DNA from: Microbispora siamensis
Lineage (GTDB): Bacteria; Actinomycetota; Actinomycetes; Streptosporangiales; Streptosporangiaceae
Direction: 5' to 3'
DNA: 62,995 nucleotides
Assembly: GCF_016863095.1 (NCBI RefSeq)
Contig: NZ_BOOF01000056.1
Location: 1 to 62,995, forward strand
Part shown: positions 1 to 7,779 of the stretch, in pieces
How positions within the stretch are numbered: the stretch's first letter is position 1
Layout of the letters: each line of letters starts with the position of its first letter
Position numbers and translations under genes: made by a program
The notes under the pieces: model-generated
The model's database searches: none
Seen by the model: only the letters and a program-made list of their open reading frames with translations
What the model was told of the DNA's origin: nothing

Positions 1-41
1 GATGGGGGCCATCGTCTCTCCTTCCCGCGTCATGCCCGATG

Positions 42-983
42 TCAGTGTCCGGAGTGGGAGTGCTCGGCACCGTGGTCCGCCGTGGCGGTGGGAACCGCCC
101 CGGACGGCTGCTCCGCCCGTACGGTGAACGCGGCGGTGTGCACGGTTCCGTCGTGCTGGAAGTCGAGGAAGAGCCGGTAGTCGCCGCCGCTGGGAACCTC
201 GGCGTAGAAGGTGATGCCGGGGCCGGCGGGGGTGACGCCGTCACCCGGAGCGCCGTCGGGGTGGACGTGCAGGTAGGCGAGGTCGCCCACGCGCAGCGCG
301 ACCAGATGCCCGTAGGCCCCGAGGTAGGGCTGCAGGTCGGTGACGGGCTTGCCGTCCCTGCTGATCTCGGCGGTGAGCCTGCTCGCGGCACCCGGGGTGA
401 GGGTGCCGTCGAGCCGGACCGTGTATCCGTCGACCGTCACCGTACGGCTGGGCGCCGGGAGCGGCCGGGGCGCGTAGTCGCCGGCGGCGTACAGGTCGGC
501 GCCGAGGGTCAGCCCCTCCCCGCCCTGGGGGGCGAAGTCGGCGAAGACCCGGTAGGCGCCGGCGTCGGGCAGCGTCAGCGGCACCGACCAGATCCCCTCG
601 CCGGACAGCTCGGGATGCAGGTGCCGGAAGACGGTCGCATCCCGGCTGACCACGATGAAGTGCAGCTTCTTCTCGTGCTCGGTCTCGTAGGCGGTCACCG
701 GCCGGCCGTCGGGGCCGTTCACGGTGAACCGGAACTCGGTCTCCGTCCCGGGGGTGATGGTCGTGGTCTGCGGGGTGAGGGTGTAGCCATTCTGGGACAC
801 CTGGAGTCCTCCCGGTACGTGTTCCGTCTTCTGCGCGGCCGGTGAGGGGGTCGCGTGGCCCCCGTGTCCGTTCTTCGCGGGCGCCGGTCCGGTCGCGCCG
901 ACCGCGCCGCCGACGCCGAACGCTCCCGCGAAGACCACGGCGAGGCCGAGGACATAGGCGCCCAGCCGGGCCGGAGTGTTCAT
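42..983 (-). CDS. Secreted His-rich protein of the copper operon
   Basis: The 313-aa product has an N-terminal membrane segment (about residues 7-30) that could be a signal anchor, then a low-complexity stretch and two beta-rich halves. Two HxH-type sites are visible (RHLHPE and YLHVHPDG), and the tail ends in the His-rich DHGAEHSHSGH. The ATG at 983 overlaps the stop of the upstream CopZ-like gene by four bases (ATGA), so the two are probably translationally coupled. I do not recognise a named family. Export and the His clusters suggest extracytoplasmic metal binding downstream of CsoR and CopZ. Periplasmic-type copper binding is inference. Confidence 0.7.
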   Translation of the reverse strand: MNTPARLGAYVLGLAVVFAGAFGVGGAVGATGPAPAKNGHGGHATPSPAAQKTEHVPGGLQVSQNGYTLTPQTTTITPGTETEFRFTVNGPDGRPVTAYETEHEKKLHFIVVSRDATVFRHLHPELSGEGIWSVPLTLPDAGAYRVFADFAPQGGEGLTLGADLYAAGDYAPRPLPAPSRTVTVDGYTVRLDGTLTPGAASRLTAEISRDGKPVTDLQPYLGAYGHLVALRVGDLAYLHVHPDGAPGDGVTPAGPGITFYAEVPSGGDYRLFLDFQHDGTVHTAAFTVRAEQPSGAVPTATADHGAEHSHSGH

Positions 984-1192
984 CGCTTGTCCGCCACTTC
1001 GTATCCGGCCTCCTCGACGGCGGCCCTGATCCGGGCCGTGTCGAGGGGGCTGTCGCTTTCGACCGTCATCAGCCCGGTGGCCAGATCGACCTCGACACCG
1101 GTGACTCCGGGAACCTCGCCGACTTCCTCCTTGACCGAGCTGACGCAGTGGCCGCAGGTCATGCCGGTGACGGTGTAGGTGGCTGTGGTCAT
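980..1192 (-). CDS. copZ: CopZ-like heavy-metal-associated (HMA) chaperone
   Basis: This 70-aa protein is a single HMA domain with the metal motif GMTCGHC near residues 10-16 and the ferredoxin-like pattern ending GYEVADKR. HMA proteins of this size bind Cu(I) through the two cysteines and pass it to exporters or to the regulator. It lies 24 bp downstream of csoR on the same strand and overlaps the secreted His-rich gene by 4 bp, so csoR, copZ and that gene look like one transcription unit. No copper P-type ATPase is present in the window. Confidence 0.9.
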   Translation of the reverse strand: MTTATYTVTGMTCGHCVSSVKEEVGEVPGVTGVEVDLATGLMTVESDSPLDTARIRAAVEEAGYEVADKR

Positions 1193-1216
1193 GACGCTTC
1201 TCCTTCGTGAGATCGA

Positions 1217-1498
1217 TCAGGAACGGACGAGACGGGCGACGGCGTCGGAGGCTTCCTTGATCTTGAGGTCGGCCTCGGTGCCGCCCTTGGCGATGGCCTC
1301 GGCGACACAGTGCGCCATGTGCTCGTCCAGCAGTTCCAGGGCGAACGCCTGGAGCGCCCTGTTGGCGGCCGAGACCTGGGTGAGGATGTCGATGCAGTAC
1401 TTGTCCTCCTCGACCATCCGCTGCAGTCCGCGGACCTGCCCCTCGATCCGGCGCAGCCGCCTGAGGTGGTCTTCCTTGGTCCCCGTGTATCCGGCCAT
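1217..1498 (-). CDS. csoR: CsoR-family copper-sensing repressor
   Basis: The 93-aa all-helical protein matches CsoR length. It keeps the Cu(I) ligands as Cys35, His60 and Cys64 (KYCIDI and DEHMAHC), equivalent to Cys36/His61/Cys65 of the mycobacterial protein. The basic RLRRIEGQVRGL segment is also typical. CsoR tetramers bind GC-rich palindromes and release when Cu(I) is bound. A suitable palindrome lies 43 bp upstream of the start (1541-1557), so autoregulation with the downstream copZ and secreted gene is likely. The paralogous RcnR and FrmR groups have different ligand sets. Confidence 0.92.
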   Translation of the reverse strand: MAGYTGTKEDHLRRLRRIEGQVRGLQRMVEEDKYCIDILTQVSAANRALQAFALELLDEHMAHCVAEAIAKGGTEADLKIKEASDAVARLVRS

Positions 1499-1540
1499 CT
1501 CCCCGCCTTGCTCTGAGGTTCGCTGTCTCTATTGAACACC

Positions 1541-1557
1541 GTACCCCCCTAGGGTAT
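1541..1557. promoter_or_regulatory. Candidate CsoR operator upstream of csoR
   Basis: GTACCCCCCTAGGGTAT is a near-palindrome with C-runs and G-runs flanked by TAC/GTA. This is the pattern bound by CsoR proteins. Two similar sites lie in the 3.46-3.52 kb promoter region. Confidence 0.7.
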
Positions 1558-1559
1558 TT

Positions 1560-1589
1560 CGGGCCCACCGCCACGGAGGGGCGGGCCCG
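1560..1589. terminator. Weak hairpin after the MFS gene
   Basis: CGGGCCC (1560-1566) pairs with GGGCCCG (1583-1589) across a 16-nt loop just past the stop of the minus-strand MFS gene. There is no U-tract. It could end or attenuate transcription before csoR. Confidence 0.3.
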
Positions 1590-1600
1590 CTCGGTGGGAG

Positions 1601-3028
1601 CTACACCCGCACTGCCTGGGCGTCCGTCTCGGCGGGTGCTGCCGATGCGGGCCTCCGCATGAGCAGCAGGGTGAGTACGGCGCCGGCCGCTGCCACGACC
1701 GCCGCGCCGGCGAAGGCCGCCTGGAAGCCGTCGGTGAGCGCCGCCGGGCCGTCCACCGCGGCCGCTCCCCCGCTCGTGGCGAGCGCGGTCATCACGGCCA
1801 GGCCGAGCGCCGAGCCGATCTGGTAGGTGGTGTTGACGATGCCCGAGGCCAGCCCGCTCTCCTCGGGTCGCGCGCCGGACATCGCCGACATCATCGCGGG
1901 GATGTAGGCCAGGGACATCCCCACCGCCGCGACCAGCGAGGCGGGCAGCACGTCGGCGACGAAGGTCCCGTCCGGCCGGACCAGGGACAGCCCGGCCACC
2001 CCCGCGGCCAGCACGGCGAGCCCGATGACGATCAGCGGCTTGGCGCCGAACCTGCCGAGCAGCCGGGCGGTGATCCCGATCATGAAGATCATGATCGCGA
2101 TCGTCATGGGAAGCAGGGCCGCTCCGCTGGGGAAGGCGCTGTAGCCGAGGACCTGCTGCAGGTAGAGGTTGAGGAAGTACCACATCGGGATCCAGGCCGC
2201 GCCCAGCAGCGCCATCGCCAGGTTGGCGACGGCCAGCCCGGGGGTGCGCCAGATCCCCAGCGGCATGAGCGGCTCCCGGATCACGCGCTGCACGAGCAGG
2301 AACAGCGCGAGCAGCACGACCACCCCTGCCAGTTCCAGCAGCGTGGCGGCGGAGCCCCAGCCCTGTTCCGGCGCCCGCACGATGGCGAACACGGCCAGGG
2401 CTATCCCGGCGGTGACGGCGACGCCGCCGAGCACGTCCACGGAGCCCCGCCTGCCGGCCACCGCGGGCAGAAGCAGGGGCACGGCCAGCAGGGTGGCGAT
2501 GCCGATGGGGATGTAGACGATGAACACCCACGGCCAGCTCAGATACTCGGTGATGACTCCGCCGAGGAACACCCCGGCGGTGCCACCGGCCGGGGCCGCG
2601 GCGCCGTACAGGGCCATGGCCCTGCCGAGCTCCCGCGAATCGTGCGAGAAGAGCATCATGAGCAGGGTCATCGAGGCCGGGGCGATGAGCGCGCCGCCGA
2701 CGCCCTGCACACCACGGCCGAGGATCTCCATCCACGGGCTGCTCGCCGCGGCGGCCACGGCCGACCCGGCGATCAGGATGAGCCAGCCGATGGTGAAGAT
2801 CCTGCGAGCGCCGAACAGGTCGGACAGGCGTCCGCCGAGCAGCAGCAGGCCGCCGAAGGCGATGACGTAGGCGTTGAAGACCCACTGCAGTGCGTCCGGG
2901 GAGAATCCCAGGTCGCGCTGCATGTCGGGCAAGGCGACCCCGATGATCGAGGTGTCCATGATGACCATGAACTGCGCCGCGGCGAGCACGATCAGCGCCC
3001 GCCACCTGCGCGGATTGACGGCGTTCAT
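1601..3028 (-). CDS. MFS exporter, DHA2 (EmrB/QacA) type
   Basis: The product is 475 aa with about 14 hydrophobic segments. It has the family pattern of a short cytosolic N-terminus, a first helix (ALIVLAAAQFMVIMDTSII), WVFNAYVIAFGGLLLLGGRLSDLFG and a motif-C-like segment. DHA2 proteins export drugs or other small molecules using proton motive force. The ATG at 3028 is chosen over an upstream start because it is preceded by CAGGAGTG and begins at MNAVNPRRWRAL. It lies between two CopZ-like genes and csoR, all on the minus strand. A role in metal or copper-complex efflux is contextual inference only. Confidence 0.85.
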   Translation of the reverse strand: MNAVNPRRWRALIVLAAAQFMVIMDTSIIGVALPDMQRDLGFSPDALQWVFNAYVIAFGGLLLLGGRLSDLFGARRIFTIGWLILIAGSAVAAAASSPWMEILGRGVQGVGGALIAPASMTLLMMLFSHDSRELGRAMALYGAAAPAGGTAGVFLGGVITEYLSWPWVFIVYIPIGIATLLAVPLLLPAVAGRRGSVDVLGGVAVTAGIALAVFAIVRAPEQGWGSAATLLELAGVVVLLALFLLVQRVIREPLMPLGIWRTPGLAVANLAMALLGAAWIPMWYFLNLYLQQVLGYSAFPSGAALLPMTIAIMIFMIGITARLLGRFGAKPLIVIGLAVLAAGVAGLSLVRPDGTFVADVLPASLVAAVGMSLAYIPAMMSAMSGARPEESGLASGIVNTTYQIGSALGLAVMTALATSGGAAAVDGPAALTDGFQAAFAGAAVVAAAGAVLTLLLMRRPASAAPAETDAQAVRV

Positions 3029-3114
3029 GCCGCACTCCTGTTCTTCGCATCCGCCCCGCGATGGGAGGATGCGGTAGAGGGTTGGGTGTGATGCCGAATC
3101 GGACCGGCCCCGCA

Positions 3115-3144
3115 GGTGGGCGTGCATGCCAGTGCACGCCCACC
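3115..3144. terminator. Terminator hairpin downstream of second copZ-like gene
   Basis: A perfect 12-bp stem (GGTGGGCGTGCA at 3115-3126 with TGCACGCCCACC at 3133-3144) encloses a 6-nt loop. It is 25 bp past the stop of the minus-strand gene ending at 3170. No U-tract is seen. Confidence 0.6.
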
Positions 3145-3169
3145 GCCTTCTTCGGGGCTCGATCCGCCG

Positions 3170-3445
3170 CTAGGACCGGCTCGCCAGCTGGTAGCCGGCT
3201 TGCTCCACCGCGGCGCGGATCTCCTCGTCGGTGAATCCCGAGCCGCTGACGGTGACCGCGCCCGCCGGCAGGTCGACGACCACCCCGGTCACGCCGCCGA
3301 CCTTGCCGATCTCCCCGGACACCGAGGAGACGCAGTGGCCGCAGGTCATCCCGCTCACCGAATAGACCTTGCCGTCCGCCGCGCCCGCCTCAGCGGCCGC
3401 CACAGCCTGAGCCGATTCCGTGCCGCACGCACATGCAGTGCACAT
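3170..3445 (-). CDS. CopZ-like HMA protein with Cys-rich N-terminus
   Basis: The 91-aa protein has an HMA domain (about residues 26-91) with GMTCGHC. It is preceded by an unusual N-terminal extension, MCTACACGTE, that carries three extra cysteines. It is a paralogue of the 70-aa CopZ at 980-1192. The extra cysteines could form a second thiolate site, which is inference. Its start lies beside two CsoR-type palindromes, so copper induction is likely. A perfect 12-bp terminator stem follows, so it is probably transcribed alone. Confidence 0.85.
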   Translation of the reverse strand: MCTACACGTESAQAVAAAEAGAADGKVYSVSGMTCGHCVSSVSGEIGKVGGVTGVVVDLPAGAVTVSGSGFTDEEIRAAVEQAGYQLASRS

Positions 3446-3465
3446 GCCAGTCCTCCTTACGCCTT

Positions 3466-3481
3466 TACCCCCATGGGGTAT
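3466..3481. promoter_or_regulatory. Candidate CsoR operator A
   Basis: TACCCCCATGGGGTAT is palindromic (TACCCC / GGGGTA). It lies 21 bp upstream of the second copZ-like gene in the divergent promoter region. Confidence 0.7.
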
Positions 3482-3501
3482 CTGCCGTCAGTGACGATAA
3501 C

Positions 3502-3518
3502 ATACCCCCAGGGGGTGT
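3502..3518. promoter_or_regulatory. Candidate CsoR operator B
   Basis: ATACCCCCAGGGGGTGT repeats the pattern of site A, with start points 36 bp apart (about 3.5 helical turns). The pair could control both the leftward copZ-like gene and the rightward DUF6153-like/DUF305 genes. Confidence 0.68.
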
Positions 3519-3676
3519 AAACCGCTCCAGGCCGGGGACCCGGATGGTTGTGAGACCGCGGAGCGGGCACATCGTCTCCGCACCGTGCGCGCACGATGCA
3601 CGCGACGACCACATCGCCGGGCGCAGGGAACAGACACGGGAACCAGGCACAGGGACCGGCGGCGACGGCCGATAGT

Positions 3677-4099
3677 GTGACGTCGGTGACGACTGGCAAC
3701 GCGGTTCGCAGGCTCGCCCCCTTGGGCGGGCTGCTGCTGGTTGCCGCCGTCATGTGCGGGCTGCTCACCATGCACGGGATTCAGCCCTCACCTGGACCGG
3801 CACCCGTTCCGAGCGTTCTCACCATGGAGCTCGGGCACGCCGCCGGCACCGGCATGCCCATGTCGCTCGACAGCCACCGTCAGGACGGGCACGGCTCCTC
3901 CCACGATGGCCACTCGGGCGGTCAGGTCTGCCTCGCCTTCCTGCTGGCCGGAGTGGGCCTCACGCTCGTCGCCGTCGTGACGGTGCTCGGCTGGGCCGTG
4001 CCGATGTCGAAGCGGCCCCTCCTCCGGAGGCTGCCGCGCGGGCCCACCGCCCGCCCCCGAGGACCGACCCTCGCCCAACTCTGCGTGATCCGGGTGTAG
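3677..4099 (+). CDS. DUF6153-like small membrane protein
   Basis: The product is 140 aa from the GTG at 3677; an ATG at 3596 would add 27 residues. It has two hydrophobic segments (about residues 12-33 and 86-112). Between them lies a Met/His-rich loop containing MELGHAAGTGMPMSLDSH and DGHGSSHDGHSGG. Such proteins commonly precede DUF305 proteins in actinomycetes, as here (77 bp apart). The Met/His loop suggests metal contact outside the membrane. The function is not established, and the start choice is uncertain because neither site has a strong ribosome-binding sequence. Confidence 0.65.
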   Translation: MTSVTTGNAVRRLAPLGGLLLVAAVMCGLLTMHGIQPSPGPAPVPSVLTMELGHAAGTGMPMSLDSHRQDGHGSSHDGHSGGQVCLAFLLAGVGLTLVAVVTVLGWAVPMSKRPLLRRLPRGPTARPRGPTLAQLCVIRV

Positions 4100-4176
4100 A
4101 AGCCGCACTCGGCGGTCTGCCCGACCGTCGAGCGCCGGCTCCTTTTCACCTCGATGAACACGGAGGGTGTTCGTTC

Positions 4177-4788
4177 ATGAAGCGCATCGTCGTTCCCGCG
4201 GCCGTTCTCACGGCGGCCGGCCTGCTGAGCACCGCCTGCGGCTCCACCGATACCGGCGACCACACCGTGCCCGCCATGACCGCCACGTCGGCCATGCCGG
4301 CGACACCGGCTCCGGCGACGAGCCCGGTAGCCGACCACAATGACGAGGACGTCATGTTCGCCCAGATGATGATCCCCCATCATCGCCAGGCGGTGGAGAT
4401 GGCGAAGCTGGCCGAAGACCATGCCGCCGGCAGCCAGGTCAAGGAGCTGGCCAAGAAGATCGAAGCGGCTCAGGATCCCGAGATCCGGACGATGAGCGGC
4501 TGGCTCACGAGCTGGGGCGTACAGGTGCCCGGCGGGCGCACCATGCCGATGGACCACGGCATGCCGGGGATGATGTCCGCCAAGGACATGAAGAAGCTGG
4601 AAGGTCTCAAGGGCGCCGCCTTCGACAAGGCGTTCCTGACCATGATGATCCAGCACCACGAAGGCGCCGTCGCCATGGCCGAGCAGGAGCAGGCGGCCGG
4701 CGTCTATGAGCCGGCCAAGCAGATGGCCGCCTCCATCGTCTCCAGCCAGTCGGCGGAGATCACCAGGATGAAGCAGCTCCTGCGGTAG
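4177..4788 (+). CDS. DUF305 lipoprotein
   Basis: The 203-aa lipoprotein has a lipobox (LLSTAC, Cys21). The DUF305 ferritin-like helical repeat appears twice, with MMIPHHRQAVEMA near residue 66 and MMIQHHEGAVAMA near residue 151. A Met/His-rich linker (MPMDHGMPGMM) joins them. The ATG at 4177 follows GGAGGG with good spacing. DUF305 proteins are extracytoplasmic, often lie in copper or heavy-metal loci, and are thought to bind metals through the paired His/Met. It follows the DUF6153-like gene and ends at a strong hairpin. Confidence 0.9.
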   Translation: MKRIVVPAAVLTAAGLLSTACGSTDTGDHTVPAMTATSAMPATPAPATSPVADHNDEDVMFAQMMIPHHRQAVEMAKLAEDHAAGSQVKELAKKIEAAQDPEIRTMSGWLTSWGVQVPGGRTMPMDHGMPGMMSAKDMKKLEGLKGAAFDKAFLTMMIQHHEGAVAMAEQEQAAGVYEPAKQMAASIVSSQSAEITRMKQLLR

Positions 4789-4795
4789 GTCCGGG

Positions 4796-4828
4796 GGATG
4801 GGCGGCGAGTGCGCCTCGCCGCCCATCC
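4796..4828. terminator. Terminator hairpin after DUF305 gene
   Basis: A 14-bp perfect stem (GGATGGGCGGCGAG with CTCGCCGCCCATCC) has a 5-nt loop and begins 8 bp after the stop codon. No U-tract is seen. Confidence 0.7.
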
Positions 4829-4992
4829 ACGCTGGGCCCGGCGCGCTCGTGGCGTACAGAACGCGGTTGGCCGGCATCGCCTCGGGATTGGCGATCGATA
4901 GTTGCCTGGTTGCTCACATGTGTAAGCGTGCGGTAATTGGATAACTACTGAAAGTAAGAATCGTAGATCGGCACTCATCCCGGAGGTAGCTC

Positions 4993-5139
4993 ATGGCATC
5001 CGCCCCCACCCCCGACCGCACCGTGTCCTCCCGCGCCGGAACCGACGCCTGCCGCCCCGGCCCGGACGCCGAGCAGCACCCCGGCCGGCACGATCACACG
5101 CGCGAAGGCGGCTCCTGCCACTCCTCTCACCACGCCTAG
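4993..5139 (+). CDS. Small His/Cys peptide, 48 aa
   Basis: An ATG at 4993 follows GGAGG (4982-4986) with good spacing and opens a 48-codon frame ending TAG at 5137-5139. The peptide is hydrophilic. It has cysteines at about residues 20 and 43 and a His-rich second half (EQHPGRHDHTREGGSCHSSH). The next gene starts 21 bp later and also begins with a His-rich run. Composition and context suggest a metal-binding peptide. No family is recognised. Confidence 0.5.
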   Translation: MASAPTPDRTVSSRAGTDACRPGPDAEQHPGRHDHTREGGSCHSSHHA

Positions 5140-5160
5140 GCCGAGGGGGGCGAGGCGAGC

Positions 5161-5856
5161 ATGGGCGCCGGACACGAGCACGGGCACGACCATGGGCACG
5201 GGCATGACGGCCACGAGCACAGGCAGGTGAACGGGCAGGGCCACGGCGTGGTGATCCTGGACCCCCAATCGCCGAGGCCGGGGCACCTGGACCCACGCGG
5301 GGCGGCGGGTCTGCTGACGCCCGCCGACATCCGCAACCAGGTGTTCACCGTGGTGCGGCTACGGGAGGGCTACGACCTGGCCGAGGTCGACCGGTTCCTC
5401 GGGCTGGTGGAAGCGACCCTGATCAGCGTGCTGCGGGACAACGAGGCTCTGCGGGCCCGCATCGCCGGCCTCGCGGACGGCCCCGGCGATGACTCGCGGC
5501 ACGTGCCGGCCGCCGTCGGCGACAGTCTGGCCCGCATCGTCGAGGCGGCCGGTCAGGCCGCCGACCAGACACTGGCCGCGGCACGCCGGGAAGCAGACGC
5601 CCTGGTGGCCCAGGCCCGCATCAGAGCCGAGCAGCTGGAAAGCACCGCGGCCGCCCCGCATGACCAGGCCGTCTCGCGTCAGGCCTTGGAAAGTCAGGTT
5701 CACAGCCTGCACACCTTCATCGCCACCTTCGGCAGCGGCCTCAAGGACACGGTCGACGCGCAGTTGGAGCGGCTCCACACGCTGCTCGACGAGCTGTGCG
5801 ACCCCGGCGGCAGCGCCGCAGACCGGCGGTCGGCGGGCGAGGCCGCTCCCGGCTGA
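5161..5856 (+). CDS. DivIVA-like coiled-coil protein with His-rich N-terminus
   Basis: The 231-aa protein starts with a metal-ligand run (residues 1-28, about nine His in GHEHGHDHGHGHDGHEH). A DivIVA-type N-terminal domain follows (about 50-90), with LLTPADIRNQVFTVVRLREGYDLAEVDRFL. Coiled coil then runs to about residue 215. DivIVA/Wag31 proteins sense curved membrane and organise polar growth, but they do not normally carry a His tail. The gene lies between a His/Cys peptide and a ZIP-type transporter, so metal-dependent scaffolding is plausible. This architecture is discussed in the findings. Confidence 0.8.
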   Translation: MGAGHEHGHDHGHGHDGHEHRQVNGQGHGVVILDPQSPRPGHLDPRGAAGLLTPADIRNQVFTVVRLREGYDLAEVDRFLGLVEATLISVLRDNEALRARIAGLADGPGDDSRHVPAAVGDSLARIVEAAGQAADQTLAAARREADALVAQARIRAEQLESTAAAPHDQAVSRQALESQVHSLHTFIATFGSGLKDTVDAQLERLHTLLDELCDPGGSAADRRSAGEAAPG

Positions 5857-5944
5857 GCCGCGCCACCGACCACCCGACACACCGCACCCCTCCCCCGACC
5901 CGGTCATCCGTTGGTTCCCTCTCCCGTTCAGGAGGTAGTCGCGC

Positions 5945-7318
5945 ATGCCGCCATTGGCGCTGGTGTGGGCCGCACGGCCGGTGCTGGACCTCGCACCGCC
6001 CCGGCAGGAGGTGATGGGGGCGGTGCTGCTGGTGTGCGCCTCCACCCTGATCGGCGCGTTCCTGGCCCGCCGCAACTCCGCGCGGATGAGTCTTTGGCTG
6101 GTCATCGCCTCGGCGATGATGCTGGTCACGGCGCTGGTCGACCTGGCACCGGACGCGTGGGAAGAGGCCCACGAGGCCGGCGTCCCCGCCTGGGTGCTCG
6201 CGTTGTCCGCCGGCTTCGGCTTCGCGGTCATCACCTACTTCACCCGCCGCGGCTGCGCGTGCCCGGACGACGAACCACCCCGCGCCGCCCTGCACGCTCC
6301 CGGGCTGCACCGCCGGGTCAAACAAGGAATCGACGCAGCGGTGTTCGGCGGCATGGGCGCCGCCGCCGCACTCACCTTGCACCGCGCCGTGGAAGGCGCC
6401 GCCCTGGCCCTGACCGCCTCCGTCGTGGTCATCATCGCGCTGGTCGTGCACTCGGCCAGCGAGGGCCTCGCGCTGGCGGCGCTGCTCGACATCGCCAAGC
6501 AGCGCCTGCTGCCCTGGCTGGTCGTGGCCTGCCTCAGCCCGGCCGTCGGCGTGGCGATCGCGACCTTCAGCCCCCTGCCCGACCACCTGGTGCCGATCCT
6601 GCTGGCCATGGTGATGGGCGTGCTGTGCAGGACCGCCGTCGTCGGGATGAAACTCGCCGCGAGCAGACAGCAAGGCGGACGGCTGTCGCGGCGGCACATC
6701 GCCATCGCCGCCACCACGGCCGCCGGAGCCGGGCTCCTGCTGGCCACCGCCCACACTCTCGGTGAAGAGGAAGAGCCGCCGCGCCTGCTCACCGCCCCTC
6801 GCGACGCCGCCGGCATGGCCACGCCACCGGCCCCCACCCCACGCGATGGCGGTCATCAGACCGGGCAGGACAAGCGCCTCACCACGCTCCCCGCACCGCC
6901 CCGGCGCTCGCCGAGCCCATCGTTCCCGCCCCCGGCGGCGGCAGCCCCGGCCTCCGCTCGCCCGGCCGAGCGGACCCCACCGGCAGACGGCCCGGCGACT
7001 CAGGCGGCGGAGCGGCGCGCGGCACCGCCTCCGCTGAGCAGGAACGAACTCAGCCATGCGGTCCGCTCAGGGCGGATCAGCCTGGCCGAGGTCTTCCGGC
7101 GCACCGACCCGGTCACCCAGCACACCCCGATCCGGCGGATCCTGCGCGCCCTGCCCGGAGCCACCCCCGCCACCGTGCGCGACCTGATCACCGCCACCGG
7201 GGTGGGCGCCAAAGAGCACATCGCCGACCTCAGCGACCGGCAACGCCGCACCCTGCTGACCGCCCTCACCCACCGGCCCGAACTCGTCGCGTCCACCCAT
7301 ACCGCGGACGGCGACTGA
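5945..7318 (+). CDS. ZIP-family metal permease with C-terminal mIHF-like domain
   Basis: The 457-aa protein has about seven membrane helices in residues 20-270. ZIP-type metal motifs appear in adjacent helices (HRAVEGAALA and HSASEGLALA). A Pro-rich linker (about 275-355) leads to a soluble domain at about 365-445. That domain reads like actinobacterial integration host factor: RSGRISLAEVF, then a helix-hairpin-helix LRALPGATPATVRDLI, then LSDRQRRTLLTAL. ZIP proteins move Zn, Fe or Mn into the cytosol, and mIHF binds DNA. The start follows AGGAGG. The fusion is unusual; the two parts are each clear, and their joint role is unknown. Confidence 0.8.
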   Translation: MPPLALVWAARPVLDLAPPRQEVMGAVLLVCASTLIGAFLARRNSARMSLWLVIASAMMLVTALVDLAPDAWEEAHEAGVPAWVLALSAGFGFAVITYFTRRGCACPDDEPPRAALHAPGLHRRVKQGIDAAVFGGMGAAAALTLHRAVEGAALALTASVVVIIALVVHSASEGLALAALLDIAKQRLLPWLVVACLSPAVGVAIATFSPLPDHLVPILLAMVMGVLCRTAVVGMKLAASRQQGGRLSRRHIAIAATTAAGAGLLLATAHTLGEEEEPPRLLTAPRDAAGMATPPAPTPRDGGHQTGQDKRLTTLPAPPRRSPSPSFPPPAAAAPASARPAERTPPADGPATQAAERRAAPPPLSRNELSHAVRSGRISLAEVFRRTDPVTQHTPIRRILRALPGATPATVRDLITATGVGAKEHIADLSDRQRRTLLTALTHRPELVASTHTADGD

Positions 7319-7400
7319 CGCCACCCGCCTCGTCTCCCGCATCTCCCGCACGAAGGCCCGTCACCGCGGCTCGCGCGGCACAGGGCGGCAGCCTATGGTT

Positions 7401-7420
7401 CAGGAGTTCCTGAATTCAGG
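7401..7420. promoter_or_regulatory. Overlapping palindromes, candidate ArsR/CmtR operator
   Basis: CAGGAGTTCCTG (7401-7412) and CCTGAATTCAGG (7409-7420) are two overlapping inverted repeats. They end 20 bp before the GTG of the ArsR-type gene, where such a repressor would block RNA polymerase. Confidence 0.7.
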
Positions 7421-7440
7421 ATGCTCTGTACTATCGAGGC

Positions 7441-7779
7441 GTGGACACCATCGCCTCCGACATCGACATGCTCGCCCGGTTCGGCCGTGCCCTGGCCGAC
7501 CCGATCCGCTGCCGCATCCTGATCGCGCTTCGTGAGGCTCCGGCCCACCCGGCCGACCTGGCCGACCTGCTTGAGATCTCCCGCACCCGTCTGAGCAACC
7601 ACCTGGCCTGCCTGCGTGACTGCGGCCTGGTCGTGGCCGTGCCCGTCGGCCGCCGTACCCGCTATGAGCTGGCCGACGAGCGGCTCGGCCACGCGCTGGA
7701 CGACCTGCGCACCGCGGTGATCGCGGTTGCCGCCGACCGAACGTGCGTGGACGCGGACGAGAAAGGCTGTTGCCGATGA
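7441..7779 (+). CDS. cmtR: CmtR-like ArsR/SmtB metal-sensing repressor
   Basis: The 112-aa winged-helix protein keeps Cys57, Cys61 (LACLRDC) and Cys102 at the same numbers as the Cd/Pb ligands of mycobacterial CmtR. An added Cys110-Cys111 pair lies at the C-terminus. The recognition helix lies around ISRTRLSNHLACL. These repressors leave DNA on binding soft metal ions. The GTG start sits just downstream of two overlapping palindromes. Its stop overlaps the ATG of the CDF transporter (ATGA), so repressor and exporter are coupled. Cd/Pb specificity is inferred from the ligand set. Confidence 0.88.
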   Translation: MDTIASDIDMLARFGRALADPIRCRILIALREAPAHPADLADLLEISRTRLSNHLACLRDCGLVVAVPVGRRTRYELADERLGHALDDLRTAVIAVAADRTCVDADEKGCCR

